Source: Suillus spraguei
Lineage: Eukaryota > Basidiomycota > Agaricomycetes > Boletales > Suillaceae
Assembly (NCBI GenBank): GCA_016800925.1
Contig: JABCPU010000124.1
Location: forward strand, 106,228 to 170,227
Length of the DNA: 64,000 nucleotides
Reading direction: 5' to 3'
Part shown: one piece after another, positions 35,210-47,732 of the stretch
Layout of the letters: each line of letters starts with the position of its first letter
How positions within the stretch are numbered: position 1 is the stretch's first letter
Position numbers and translations under genes: made by a program
The notes under the pieces: model-generated
Database searches by the model: none
Told to the model about the DNA's origin: nothing
The model's input: only the letters and a program-made list of their open reading frames with translations

Positions 35210-36410
35210 GGAGTTTGTGTGAAAAGTAGAAAAGATACCCGCACAAGAAGCGCGCAAAGGTAAAATCCAACCAAGCTCAAACACGACTACACAGCCTAGC
35301 CCAACAAGAGTTTCATTTTTTGTCAACGTCAAACCCTCACATTGACGGCAGTTTCAGCTATTCAAAATTCTTTCTTTATCTCCGGTAGTTTATGTCGAAA
35401 TATTTTTCAAGAGTATACCGTATTTTCTTTTAGAGATTATCAGTTGGACTACAACAGAATTTGGTGTTTTGCTTGAAATCCCTTGTCAACTTTGCCACGG
35501 CGAATCTGCCACGGCGTTGAGTCTGCCACATCATTTCACCATACCATTGCTCCCGGAACCTTGGGCCACGCCACTACCGCCTTCCTTTTTTCTATTTCTG
35601 GTAGTAACACTTCTCTTTTATTCGGACCAAACCCGAGTAGAACAGTCGTGGTATAGTGACCATGGGCTGTCCAGCATAATCAACACCCGAATAATTATCA
35701 CTTAATTTTCATCCTAGTACTCGACGTCATGTGAAACAGGTGGTAAAAATAGCACTACTACTCAAGTTTTTGTGCCTGTGCCTACCACCACTGGAGACTA
35801 AGATAATCGCCTAATCATACTTGGATTTCAGAAATAAAACCCATATCATACACGTTCAGGCTAGCCTGATCATCAGCAGGGACAATACCGATTCTGTCAG
35901 AAAAGAACAAGAGCTAACGGCACTGCGGTGGGGCTATGCAACGCCCCATCAGGAATCCGTATTTCTGCCAGTGTGAACCTGATCTTCAGAATCCCTTCCA
36001 CGCACGTGAATCATCGCTACTGATCTGGCTCAAAGCGAAAGCCGCACGGGACGCCACGCTTCGGGCGCTTTGTGAGCGCAACATAAACGACAGGAGGACA
36101 TTGCGCTTTATCTGTCGTTTCAAGTGCCAGCACATCTGCGTATTATCATATACAATGAACATACATGCAACAAAGAAGGGGCGGGGTTGACCAAGTCATT
36201 GCAGCGAAGGCTCCGCGAGAATAAATTATGAACTCCAAATTCCATCGCACTAAACGCATTCAAATGATACATTGTGAGAGAGAAAAGACACAGCAAGGAA
36301 AAGTGTGCACAGACCAACGAAAGGGAACATGGCATCAAAAAAAAACAGTCACACGATATGCGTGTAAAGAGAATGGTCTGAAAGAGAATACATGGTATAG
36401 ATGCCCAAAG
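35210..36410. other. Intergenic, FYR gene promoter and PAS gene 3' flank
   Basis: About 1.2 kb between two minus-strand genes. A plus-strand 84-codon frame at 35936-36190 has no known family, and I do not call it. The phrase CTGCCAC recurs near 35505-35530. Nothing else is supported. Confidence 0.4.
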
Positions 36411-37841
36411 TCATGCTTTTGGACGAAGTACCAGTAGAATTCCATCAGAGTGACCAGAGAAAATAGCGTCAACAGAAATTTCCTGATCAGAGGTGGACGA
36501 AGATGGCGGCCGTGAACGGAAAGATGTACCGGATGATGAATGAGAGGCGCAACGTGGGCTTGACGGCATTCGGCGGTTGATTCTTGCGTCTCCGAGTTGG
36601 CGCCGTGATAGCGGCACATCTTGCTCATTTTCACCTCTTGTATATTAAAATGAGAATGAGATAGGGCGGAAAGTTCCGGCCAATACCTTGAATCCCTGCC
36701 AGCAAGTAACAGCACAAATTTTCCAAAACCGAAGCCACCATCGCTCGGTTGCCCTCGGTCGTTGACGCCCCATGATTTAATGACATCGATGCAACTTCGT
36801 ACGCTTTGTTCCGTGCGACTAGTGACAAAGTCGAAAAAACTCCGACCTAAAACCTTCGTAGTTGAGAGGAGAAGGTCGTTGGAACAGTAGAGGACCGTGC
36901 AATGAATCGAGAACCGGTCAAGGATGAGTGCTGATCTTGGGGACCGAGAGGGCAGCGGATTAAAACTAATTATCATTGGTTTCTTGCCTCGGCTGCGGCT
37001 TGATGACGCTTCACTCATGTCCATGTCTGAGGAAGAGCAACCAGCTGGTGAAGTGAGGTCGGGATTAGACATCATCGGTGACGAGTCGCCCCACCCCTAG
37101 TCATTTTTAGACGAGTAGCGATGAATAAAGTATGATGCCCACCTTAAGCTCAAATATCTTCGCAGAAGGTGTGACGACCTCAACTTCTCGCGCGGTAGAT
37201 GTATTCTGGAGTGCCTTTCCGCCTGGTACGGCAAACGATACGCTGCCTACTATAACGCTGTGCACAACGGTCCGAGACTGACCCGAAGTTGTAAATCAAA
37301 CTGGTCAGATGACGGAACGAGACTACTACTCACAACCGCACAAAGAATATATCCTTTGAAGGGGTCTTTATGCTTCAATCGGAGATATGCGAGAGCAGCG
37401 GCCTTGTCCTCGCGGATAGTATCACTAACCGGTGCAAAATTTAGTCATCTGTCGGCAAGTGAAAAAAAATATTATCCGTGAACGTACTAATGCATCTGCT
37501 TTACCTGAGAGAACTCGTCTGGATGTGCAAGCTCCAAAGCAGAGCGGCCTATTAACTCGCGGGGTTCGAAGCCTACAGCAGCGTTAACGTCAGAGGAGCA
37601 CTAAATGGCAATCGTCGTACCTAGCAAGTCGGAGACTGATTCAGTAAGGAATAGCCAGCGAGCCTAGACAAAAGGACTTTGTTCGGGGCGAGCAATAAAG
37701 GCAGTAAATTATTAAACTTACATCCTCAGAGAAGTCTATGATGGTGACTTCGCACAACGTTGAGCTGGTGTCGTACGGTCTGAGGTAAGGAGGCACGTAC
37801 TGAATGAAACGCGTGGCGTCTCTGATTCCATAGGTAGTCAC
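36411..37841 (-). CDS. PAS-domain-like protein, start codon unresolved
   Basis: Exons in coding order: 37841-37722, 37663-37621, 37572-37488, 37424-37334, 37277-37143, 37096-36687 and 36636-36411, about 369 codons. The first half reads FIQYVPPYLRPYDTSS, then ARWLFLTESVSDLLGFEPRE, ELAHPDEFSQ, KHKDPFKGYILCAVSRTVVH and VGSVSFAVPGG, the pattern of a PAS fold with a PAC-like end. A second conserved block is SFFDFVTSRTEQSVRSCIDV then NDRGQPSDGGFGFGKF. The protein ends DAIFSGHSDGILLVLRPKA. Similar proteins in Agaricomycetes, as I remember them, begin MTTYG; here that Met position is GTG (37839-37841) and the upstream frame has a stop before any ATG. Either an upstream exon supplies the start, or initiation is at GTG or at a later ATG. 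It is divergent from TRM61. The ligand is unknown. Confidence 0.75.
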
Positions 37842-38468
37842 GGTCTGATGGATTACCTTGACAAATAGGAGGGGTCGTTATAGTCCGCGTGTGGGCGTAA
37901 ACTGAGTAGGCGAGCCTTACACTAATCTGTTACACCAGCAAATACCGTCGGACCTGACGGAGAAAAGTGAGGCTACGGACAGTCGGGGACCAATAGTGCT
38001 TTTATCTCTCCGTTGGAGAGAAGATTTAGGGTTTCAAAAACCCGAGGACGCCTGAATAGAATTACCAGAGTCATAGTATTATTTTTTGGAGATTGAGGTG
38101 ATTGGGTTGAGTGTCATTATGTAGTGGTATTAGTCGAGTATTACTATCATTGATTCCAAAAAGGATATGCTTCCGTAATAAATACGATGGATCTGGACAA
38201 CATAAGGTAACATTATTATCCTCGTTCATACGACAGGTTGCTTCAAACCTTGCAACGCCTGAACAACGCGGGAGGTCCTAGTCGGAGTCGCCTAGGACTA
38301 GAAGCCGAATCCAAGTCTAGTGCCCCCTTTGCTGTCAGTTTGTGCCTTGAGCATTTAATTTTATCGTGGGTTTACCAGATCTCTCACACAGACCGGTAAC
38401 AACACTCAATCTCGACCCGGTTCAAGTTTGTAGTCACCTTGTCATTGGTTCAGCTGTGGAAATATTAG
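37842..38468. promoter_or_regulatory. Divergent intergenic region, PAS gene and TRM61
   Basis: A 627-bp spacer between the 5' ends of a minus-strand and a plus-strand gene, so it should contain both promoters and possibly an unrecognised first exon of the PAS gene. I see no defined motif to name. Confidence 0.45.
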
Positions 38469-40177
38469 ATGTGGTCGAGCGCTCGAGACGTCGCCGCAGG
38501 CGACCTCGTTATCATTTGGCAGGCACGTTCCTCACCCTTTGTGGTTTTGGGGTAGCTCACATGCCTGTAATTGATTTATGTCAGACTCGAGAACTCATTC
38601 AACCTTTACTCATCACTCCAGGGAAAGACCTTAACTCCAGGTTTGGATATTACCGGCATGCAGACCTTGTTGGAATTCCCTATGGGTCCAAAGTCGGATC
38701 TCGCAATGGCAAAGGATTCATACATATCCTTCGACCCACTCCGGAGCTTTGGACGATGGCACTTCCCCATCGTACTCAGATCTTGTATCTTGCCGATATC
38801 GCGTTTATCACCTCATGGCTTGACATCAAACGCGGAAGCAGTGTCATCGAAGCAGGTAAGCATTAAAAATTGGACTTATGGCGGAAAACGCAGTTTTTGC
38901 TTGGCTACCAATCCACGATGCTCCACCTCTTTTTTAGTGTTGTCACAGCGAAAAGACACGTGGATCATCGTGCTAGTCTTCATTCGTCCTTGTTTACTGC
39001 GCCGCATTGATGTAGTATCCTCTTGCGATTGATGAGCAGATTAGCAACGTGGCTCAGATTGAAACTCGTTCTCTCTATCTCTTTTTATGTTCATATCCCA
39101 TTCATTGCCTTTCCCTAAACGCCTGTTTTAATCGGAAAATTGACCTCCGTGGGGTGAACCCTTAATTCACTACGTACATCATGCAGGTACTGGTTCGGGA
39201 TCGTTCTCCCACTCCGTCGCAAGGACGATAGGGTCTGTTGGACATCTTTGGTCATACGAATTTCACGAGGCCCGTGCAAACAAGGCGAGGTATGCAGCCT
39301 TCTACTTTAAGCCATAGTAAAGAATTTAATGACATTCTAGGGAAGAGTTTTCACTCCACGGCATGGCAGACATTGTTACCCTTACACACCGAAACGTGTG
39401 CAAAGACGGTTTTACGGTTGAGGACACGGTTGATGCCGGTATGTCTATTCCTTATCACACAGATTAATCGCTCGAGCTGGTTATCTATTTTCTACAGTAT
39501 TCCTCGATCTTCCGGCTCCGTGGGACGCTATCGAGCACGCCAAGAAGGCATTGAAGGTACGCCCATTGTTTCGTTAGCAATCAATATTATCTAATTTACT
39601 CGGAAATGAAATGAATAGAAAAACAGCCCTACTCGTATATGTTGTTTTAGTCCATGTATGGAGCAAGTTCTTCGAACAGTTAGCGCCTTGAATGATTCAG
39701 GTTTCACAGGTATGTTTTACTTAATGTTGAATATTACGTAGAAGTCTCACCCGTGTACCTCTGTTAGACATCACAATGTTTGAGACCTTACTGAGACCTC
39801 ACGAAGTTCACCAAATATCACCACAGCCTCTAACCCAAGCGGTGGAGAAGCTCAAAAAATTGGAACAAAAACGTGAAGACAAACGTCAGCATCAGATCGC
39901 AAGGTCGAGTAAAAGAAAGCGGGACGATTTACCGGAAACAGACACTGACCATGTGGGAAGTAAAAGGCTCAGAACTCAAGAATCAGCGGAGGAGGATGTA
40001 GGTATCCGCGATATCCCGGATGCTGTGGTGGACCCTAGCCAGTCTGCCAATCAACCATCACCGATCAAAATATCTGTCTCAAAAGTGTCTCCCGACGTTC
40101 GGGGCCACACATCGTATTTAACTTTTGCTCGGCTGGTACCTATAACACCTTCAGGATCAGTTTCAGTTCAAGAGTAA
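38469..40177 (+). CDS. TRM61: tRNA (adenine-58-N1) methyltransferase catalytic subunit
   Basis: Catalytic subunit of the Trm6-Trm61 complex that makes m1A58 in tRNA, including initiator tRNA-Met, in the nucleus. Exons: 38469-38522, 38585-38855, 39187-39289, 39341-39438, 39498-39556, 39619-39709 and 39768-40177, giving 361 aa. The N-terminal barrel has [20 protein letters not shown]. The SAM motif I is [17 protein letters not shown], the catalytic-domain motif is [15 protein letters not shown], and [12 protein letters not shown] follows. A basic C-terminal tail with RKRDD carries a likely nuclear signal. The start [15 protein letters not shown] fits the family. Intron 1 (38523-38584) appears to be GC-AG. 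Intron 2 is 331 nt, far longer than its neighbours. The gene ends 69 bp from the stop of RAD4 on the other strand. Confidence 0.93.
38523..38584 (+). other. GC-AG intron in TRM61
   Basis: The donor reads CAG then GCACGT and the acceptor TGTCAG. Splicing gives [19 protein letters not shown], matching the family. No GT donor nearby keeps this frame. Confidence 0.82.
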
Positions 40178-40246
40178 ATATTGAATAAAATGTATTCCGA
40201 CATAAGTAATAAAGCTATAAAGTACGGGGAAGCCACTCAAACGGAT

Positions 40247-43200
40247 CTACTCTGCTGTCGCTCTTCTAAACGCTCGTTCTAACTCAGCTTCTTCACGCAA
40301 TTTAGCAGCGTTCTTCTGCGGACGAGGCCGCAGGACTCTGCCGGGCGTCGTGATTGGGTTTCCTTTACTGGAATTCCCGTCACGTGTAGAAGCTGCATTG
40401 TCGAATTTATGATCGTCCTCTGATGCGCTATCGGTATCTTCTCTGATCCGCTTCTTTCCATTTTTCCGCTTTACAGACGAATTACCGTTAGAAGGGGTAT
40501 TAGTACCACTGTTCCCTAGCGCCTTCACTCGCCCGCCTCTCATTGTCCTCGCAGCAGGAGTAGGACGTGACCGACGTTCTGGCTCATCAGAAGGTGCGAT
40601 CTCCGAGGCCTGTTTCCTCAAGTCGTCTTCAGCCAGCTCGCGCATGGACTTAGGCATTGCATTACTCCGCCGAGAAGGCAAGTCAGCGGATACCTCTCCC
40701 ATCTGCACATCTTGGGTGAAATGAAGCGGCGAATCGCGGGGATGTGTATAAGACACCGCAATACCACTACGCTCGGGTACAGCCTCGTCGATTTCGGCGC
40801 CATCGTCGCCGGTGGTCGAAGAAAGTAAGGACGAAGGCAAAACGGTGTGCTGATCTTTAGGGAGATGAAACGGCTTCACCACATCGTCCGCGGTGGTGAG
40901 GTACCCTCCTGGTTGCTGAGGGAGAGATCAGGTTTACATCCAAACCACAAGTATGAATGGAAATGAAACATACTTGCTCGCCTTGATGTGCCTCAGCATT
41001 TTGCATATCCAACCAATGCTGCGGCATTGCATCATCCGTATTGGATGCGTATTGCTTGCGGAGACGATCTCGAATCCGAAGCCCTTGCACGAGACGTATC
41101 CAACGCTTGTGAACTTGATCTAAACGTTTGGCATGCGCCTTCTCTTCTGCGTCATTTTCAGCTTCCAAATAAGCCTGCAGACAAGGTTGAGTTCAGTGGA
41201 CGCAGCAAGATCCGTGATATGGCAAGTTCACCTCCACTATGACGACTTCGTTTTCCTCGGCCACAACGATCCCCTCAATTATGGGGATAGCTCTCCGATT
41301 CCTGAATTCAAAACCAGTCTAGAGAGCTTGTCAGCGCAGGAGCCATCGTGCAAGTGAAAGACTCACCACCGCTTCTGCATAATCAAAGCCAAGCCTCTTG
41401 GCTACTTTGGCAACGCCTTTGACTGAAATTGATCATAATTAAGTTCCGTGTAGCAGCTATCGCCGATTTCATAACGCACATGGGATATGAATACTACCCT
41501 CAGGGAGCATCGACGGAACATACAGATCAATGTTCCCAAAATCGTTCTTAGGAACTTTTCCCTGCGAACACGAAGATCAGTCATGTGCCGGGAGTCATTA
41601 AGACTAAATATACGTCAACGACTGGCTTGGGCTTGTAAAGCTCCGTCTGCGACTTCGCGTATAGGCCTTGCATGTCCTCCTGGCCATCTCCACCATGGGT
41701 ATCTGTTCTGGCTTTCTCAAGTGCAAGCTCCATTTCCCGCTTGCGGCCAATAGTGACTGCACGTTGCTTGACCATCTTCATGGGCTGGCAGCCTTCTTGA
41801 ACCACGCGCCCTTGGCGCATCCAGTTTTCCGCGGTCTTCAGAGATATGACCGAAGATCGAGGATACACAGGTTCGCCCCGGAACTTGCCCAATTCGACAG
41901 GAGGATCAATAACCTCTTCACGCTTGAGATGCCGTGAGAGAACATATCTGGACTTTGAAATTAGTATGATGCGTGGAGAAGGCGAAATTACGCTTGTACA
42001 GAGGATGACCCTTGAATCCGGCAACTATGGTAGGCATGCCCTCGGTAAGCTGATGGTTATACAACTCTGTATCCTCGGTATCATCGCGTTGCTATATGAT
42101 CCGTGAGACCGTATTTACAACCATAGAAGACATGACACACCAATCGATAGGGTCTGGTTACTACCTGCACAACACTATCCCACCACTCTTTTCGCCTGCC
42201 TATCCCAACTCCTTGCACCTTCGCCACTTTAGTAGTGTAGTCTTTGGCATATCGTGCTGTCACGTCACGGCCGAAACCATCTTCCTCTAGGGCAACCACG
42301 TAAGTCATGCGATTCTCTTGTGGCACTCCAGTCTTGAAGGTATTCTCAGCGGAAGGGTCAAACACGTGACGTTTGTTGACGAAACCACGAATTGGATCGA
42401 CAGGGAGCCACCGACCATCCGCGCGCGAAAAAACCTCTGTCCAGAACACAGGGGGGGTGATCGTAGGGTCAAGGGTGGCTATTCAAGCACGAGCATGACT
42501 TGTGAGGCGTCAAATGTTGATATATCTAACATACCTCTGGTGCTCGCTCGATTTTTAGGGTAGTTCTTGGTTTTCCTGAGCTTGATGACCGGGTGTGCCT
42601 TCTCTTTTCCTTTGGCTTGCACCGACGCTTCCTCAAAGGATGAGTTGCCCAGAAATTCTGCTGGTGACTGGGAGTTGGTTGCTTTCGCTCCTTCGAAGTC
42701 ACTGTCTTGGGATAAAACATCAGTGTCTCTGGCTCTCTGCTTCCCCTTCTGTCCAGATGGTGGTCGGTCTTTGTCGGCGGTTTTGGATTTCGATTTTCCG
42801 ACACTAGACTGCCATGGAATGCTCTGAAGACTAACAACCAATCTAGCAGGGATGTCCAATGCTCGACACAACGCAGTGAACAATTGTGCACTTGTATCAC
42901 GAGAACCACTTTGCATCAAGGCATGTTTCATAAGACTATTTGGACTTCGAATACGTTCCCCGTCGTCGCTTTCCTCGTCTTCAAAAATTGCGTTTCCACG
43001 TAGGGCAAGATCACGCTTGTTCTCGTCGAAAGTCCTGTTCCTGATGTGTCCTGTAGGAAGAACGGTAAAAAATGTGCCTGTCCACCATTCCACCAAGCGA
43101 GTAATGCTGGCCTCAAATAATCGACCTCGCTTATTCTGGTCGGGTACGCGAGACTTGTGTATTAGAGCAAAACCATTGTGAAGATGAAGTGGTGTTAAGG

Positions 43201-43626
43201 ATAGCAATCGAGCCTGAAATGCATTGGACGGTCGAATCAATTGGAAAGAACAAGCCACTTACATGAAGAAGCTCATCGTTCAGCCACCTATTCCGTACAC
43301 GTGCATTTGCAAGAAGACAAACTGTGTGGACCTTATGAGTTCCGGTCCTCAAGATGCGTTCAGCTCGTGCTACTGCTGCCGCCGCCTTCCTGGATGATCG
43401 GATGTCAGCACCTACGCAGTCATATGCGAAGAATACAAAGCAACTTAGAATCATCCTTCTTCGTCCCAGGGTGTAGGGTGATTTCAATGTTCGCGCGTGG
43501 TGCTGGTCCTTCCAACTGAAGTTGTAACTCTGCGTTGGTTTCATGAATTTGCTGAGGAACATCAACCTCCTCCCACTCAAAGTCTTCTTCACTGCTATCT
43601 CCTAGTGTCGACTGAGAGTCTAGCAT
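40247..43626 (-). CDS. RAD4: DNA damage recognition protein Rad4/XPC
   Basis: Recognises helix-distorting lesions and starts global nucleotide excision repair with Rad23. Eleven exons in coding order: 43626-43445, 43389-43263, 43213-42535, 42478-42141, 42091-42000, 41947-41614, 41561-41498, 41422-41367, 41318-41232, 41174-40974 and 40915-40247, giving 942 aa. The transglutaminase-like domain is split by a basic, disordered insert (KKNYP-like stretch near 42560-42750) and resumes PPVFWTEVFSRADGRWLPVD. BHD1 starts YVLSRHLKREEVI. BHD2/BHD3 follow, with VPKNDFGNIDLYVPSMLPEG and GVAKVAKRLGFDYAEAVTGF. The C-terminal 220 residues are acidic/basic low-complexity. The start begins with an acidic segment (SSEEDFEWEEV), as usual. 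It converges on TRM61 and diverges from the second MYND gene. Confidence 0.93.
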
Positions 43627-43782
43627 TATGGTGAAAACTTGTTGGTGGAGAAGGGCATCTTGTTCTGCGAGTCACAATTAATTGGTGACGGCGCCGCGTC
43701 CATCACGTGCTGCTTGCTTATGTATTGATGAACTCCGCGGCTTGAAGCATTACTCACAACTACTGGTAGATTACTTATCAAT
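43627..43782. promoter_or_regulatory. Bidirectional promoter, RAD4 and MYND gene 2
   Basis: Only 156 bp separate the two start codons, which face away from each other, so both promoters must overlap here. It contains GATGGACGCGGCGCCGTC-like sequence (minus sense near 43688-43702, GACGGCGCCGCG). No factor site is assigned. Confidence 0.6.
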
Positions 43783-45856
43783 ATGCATCTACCAGCCGGC
43801 ATGCCTTTCGCCACGCGCTTCAACGAGGTAAATTTCGAGGTGAGCCGCTACACGGCAGTCACTCTGTCAATATCTTACGCCGGCCATGCAAGAACCTCAT
43901 TGCAAATGCGACACAAGGATCCATTCAAGCAATCGCGCAACTAGCAACCCTTGCATCAGATCATGCTTGCCTCCCAAACCAATACGAGCGTATGATTAAA
44001 GTCGCTTACCTCTTGCTTGACGCTGTGCATATTCCATATGGCGAAGATCCATCTGCTGATGATGTAGAAGCTCCATGTGCCGCCCTCACTTTTATCGGTT
44101 CCACATTTTTCATCTGGATATCAGATGATAAGATGGCGAGTGGCCTCATCGCAGACCTGCTGAGTCACTGGGGCGACATTCGCCGCTGGATTTTGTATAT
44201 TTATGACGAATTGATTCAAGCGGAGTCATTTGCCATCAACACCCGCCGGGACTGCAAGACCGCCATCGTGACTTTTTTGGCGTTAACCCGCGATAGGATG
44301 TTGAGTGGTTGGTCGAAGAAGGTGGTCGCAGATACCAAAATAATGCCCTTGATATTTGCCCTTTGGAACCTTGAAACCACCGACGCTCGATTCTCATCTC
44401 ACACGGGGCAGTTCAATGCGTATCGCGAATCTGTTGTCCTCAACTCTTGCTTCCTAATCTCGCACGAGACAAAATCACCGATCGACTGGGATAAGGCTTT
44501 AATTCCTTTCGATGGACGGCCAGACATCGCGTCGAAAATTGCCCTCATGCATTTATCGCAAGAAATGGCACGGCAGCACTTGGATCCAGAGTGTATAGCA
44601 TGGGATGTGCATATTGTTACAGCACTTTCATTTCGCGATGACATGCGCCGGGCATTATTAAACCTAGGAGCAATAGTGAAAATCACGCACGTTATCCACC
44701 TCATCGTTGGACGGTCTTTTGATCGAGCAAACCTCACATATGCTGCGAGGTGTATCTCCAATGCATCACTGTTTCTGCGGGTCCGTATGCAAGAAAATGA
44801 TGGCAATCCATGGGTGTTGGATGCCATTCGGTCAGATCTTATCAAAGGATTGCTCAAATCCGAACGGTACTTACCGTTCATGGACAATGACAAGGCTCGT
44901 GATGCACTCTCCGATGTCCTTCACATGATCATCCCGGCGTACACTGTCTACCGCTCACTGCTCCTGCCCATAGCAAAAGCAGTGGATGAAATAATGGACC
45001 TTGGACTAGACAAGCAGCTGGATAAACGCGGGAAATTATATGCGGGCTGGGTATGTCTGCAAGAAACGACCGAACGGCGAAAATTACTCAACTACGATGG
45101 TCCTGAAAAAGTTCATGTACAGACATGCCATAACAACAATGTGTGTCGGACTGTTTATATTCTTTGTGCTACATTGACACACAATTAGTGTCGAAAAACC
45201 GTGCCGACAGGTACACTCAAGCGATGTGGGGGATGTCTCCACGCGTATTACTGCAGCAAATCATGTCAGCGGTCTGACTGGAGAAGAGGAAAACACAAAG
45301 CATACTGCACCAGAGTTCAAGAACGTTCTGCTTGGTCTCGTGAGCGTCATACTATGCTTGTTCAACGTCCATATTAGCTTAGCATCATCTTACAGTCGGA
45401 GAGATGAACGGCATATCAAATCGCGACCTCAAATTCCTCGACTGTGTCATAGAAGATGAGCTAAAGAAACACAGAGCGCGCATCGCTAATCATGGGCTCA
45501 AAATCAACGTCATAGAGTTGGATCTCACTCACGGAGAACCAAACATCACTTTTGACTCTAGAGGTGTTAACCCAAGCCCCTTCAAGCTCTTATGTCGATG
45601 CGAACACTACGCGAATGATAACTGGAAACGCTTGCGACAACACGTCTCCAGGACAGACGAACCCGTTGTCTTGGTTCGTGTGTTCATTCCAGGTGGAATT
45701 TCAAGAAAGGCCGTATTGCGGGCCATCCCGCTATTCCAAGTACTGGGACGTCCTCCCATACCACAATCACGTGTGTACGCCACTTACGTCTATACATGTT
45801 GTGGCAGACCGGGACAAGAGGCCAACAACAGTCCTCTCAGAAATTTTGCGGGTTGA
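43783..45856 (+). CDS. MYND zinc-finger protein
   Basis: A 638-aa protein with exons 43783-43839, 43893-45140, 45189-45339 and 45396-45856. The long helical N-terminal region (NLIANATQGSIQAIAQLATL, then LLLDAVHIPYGEDPSADDV) resembles the armadillo-like part of agaricomycete MYND proteins. The finger is formed across intron 2: CHNNN joined to CRKTVPTGTLKRCGGCLHAY, then YCSKSCQRSDWRRG, KHKAYC. All eight zinc ligands are present. The C-terminal part (LKFLDCVIEDELKKHRARIA, then VVLVRVFIPGG) is also family-typical. It should be a cytoplasmic or nuclear adaptor that binds partner peptides. There is a choice of two in-phase donors after exon 1 (43828 or 43840), changing only four residues. The function is not known. 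Confidence 0.85.
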
Positions 45857-46425
45857 TTGGTCGTGAAGCGAAATGAATATTGTACGACGCCAGTGTGACT
45901 TCCCCGTTGAATAGTTAGTACAACACTGGTCGCGAGTCGACTCGGAGTACGTACTATGTAATGCCTGAGCCATATTTAATTGAATCGGGACTCACCTATA
46001 TGATAGATTCAAGTGTAACATTTACTCATTCACACATGTCAGTGAGTTCGGCATGGTACGAACCACATCTTGAAGCGTCATGTTGAAAAAGAAATTAGTG
46101 TCAAGTTTCAACGTAATGCGAAGGGTCCTTCGATTAGTCCGGTTAGGGGAAACTAAAAAGTAATAACCAAGACAGGATCATTGGCAGTGCATTCGACGAG
46201 TGCATGACACGCGTAGACAAATACCAGGGTGGGCACGAGGGAGTTGTGATCAAAAACTTGATGCCAACCACATACTAATGGTGCCGATGAGCACTAGTGG
46301 CCGCTTATTACATAAGCAATAGGTCGAAGGGAACTAGTAAGTACAGCTGTAAGCGGCTGCTCCCAGTGGGAAGTTCATCATAACTAAAAGTTGTCGGTAA
46401 CTAATAATTTGTGTACCGTAACTGA
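45857..46425. other. Intergenic, MYND gene 2 to BTB gene
   Basis: A 569-bp spacer between two plus-strand genes. It should hold a terminator region and the promoter of the BTB gene. Nothing else is seen. Confidence 0.45.
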
Positions 46426-47732
46426 ATGTCCAACACAAGTTCATTTGCTGGCGATATCTCCAGCACCATTGGTCGTCCCTTCGCACCAACAGTTGAAAAA
46501 GATCCGACTTCAACTTCTATGCTACACTATCAGACCATCTTTCCGAACGAAGGTGTATCGCTGGAGGTGAGTGGCTACTACTCGTCATATAGCAAGCTTT
46601 GTATCTTACATATCGTACTTGTTTGACGTTAAGGAATTTCGGGTCAAAGATTATCAGCTTGATGGTCGACCTCCCTCGTATCCTCCGAAACCAGAATTTT
46701 GTGGCGTTACTTTAGCCTCAGAGAAACGTAGCCTATTTGACATCGAAGAGGACCACTCCCTCCCTTCATCTCCGAATGAAATTGAAGAATCGCACTTTCC
46801 ACCCCCGCATCTGAACAACCTCTGGTACGATGATGGGAGCGTTGTCTTGAGAGCCGGAGATGATCTCTTTCGTGTGCATAAATCTATTCTCAGCCAAAAA
46901 TCTTCTGTTTTTGCAACCATACTTCTTCAAAGTCAGTCAGAAAATACGGAAACCTATGAAGGGTGCCCTGTGGTCGCACTAGGCGACGACGCTGAAGAGC
47001 TTCGGCAGCTCCTCCTCACGATATACGAGACATCGTATGCGTTACGTTCTCAAAAATTAGCTGCTCCAACTGATCTGCTGAGCTAGGTACTTCCAGGACA
47101 ACGCGCAATATTTCGTCTATCTATGTGCCATTCTCCGTCTTAGCACGAAATATGACATGGAACGATTGCGTGACTTGGCACTTCAGCGACTGAAACGTGG
47201 CGTTCCAACGACACTTGCATCTTTTGACTATCCTGGATATCAGGACGACCGCGCAACTGCGCAGCGAAATGTCCTTGCTGTCATCAACATCGCCCGGGAG
47301 ATCAACTGCTTGGAACTGCTTCCATGCGCCTATTACTACTGTTCCCGCCTGCCAACAAGTACAATTTTCAAGGGTAATGGTGGAGCTGTCTTAGCCTTAC
47401 CAGACATAACCGCTTGCATTCTGGGCAAAGACCAGCTTCTGAATATGCAGCGCCAAACGACTCACCCGTTCTTATACACACTTCCAAAATTAAATTTTGG
47501 GATTGGTTGCAAGCATTGCGGAGGAAATTGTATTCTCTTATTGGAATATCTACAGCACCGGGATTTGGCGAGGCCGTGCACGTTCGAACAATTCACTGAT
47601 TGGGAGAAAATTGGAGTGTGTAAAAGCTGTGCTTCCACACTCCAAAGCGCACACATGAAAGACCGACGAGATGCATGGGCGCAACTTCCTAGGATTTTTG
47701 GATTGGAAAGCTGGGAGAAGGTCGTTGCATAA
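46426..47732 (+). CDS. BTB/POZ-domain protein
   Basis: Three exons (46426-46566, 46634-47034, 47087-47732) give 395 aa. After a disordered N-terminus, the BTB fold starts at LWYDDGSVVLRAGDDLFRVH, then KSILSQKSSVFATIL, EGCPVVALGDDAEELRQLLL and, across the last intron, YETSYFQDNAQYFVYLCAIL and RLSTKYDMERLRDLALQRL. This is the standard agaricomycete BTB arrangement (VKVEDTLFRVHKSIL-like). The C-terminal half has a pair of Cys clusters (CKHCGGNC and CKSC) that might bind zinc. Likely a dimerising adaptor for Cul3-type ligases or transcription; no target can be inferred. Confidence 0.85.

Noticed and set aside
35936..36190. 84-codon plus-strand frame between the FYR and PAS genes
   Set aside because: No recognised family, and it overlaps expected 3' flanking sequence.
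38856..39186. Box C/D snoRNA in TRM61 intron 2
   Set aside because: Only a weak C-box-like word was seen and no matching D-box or terminal stem.
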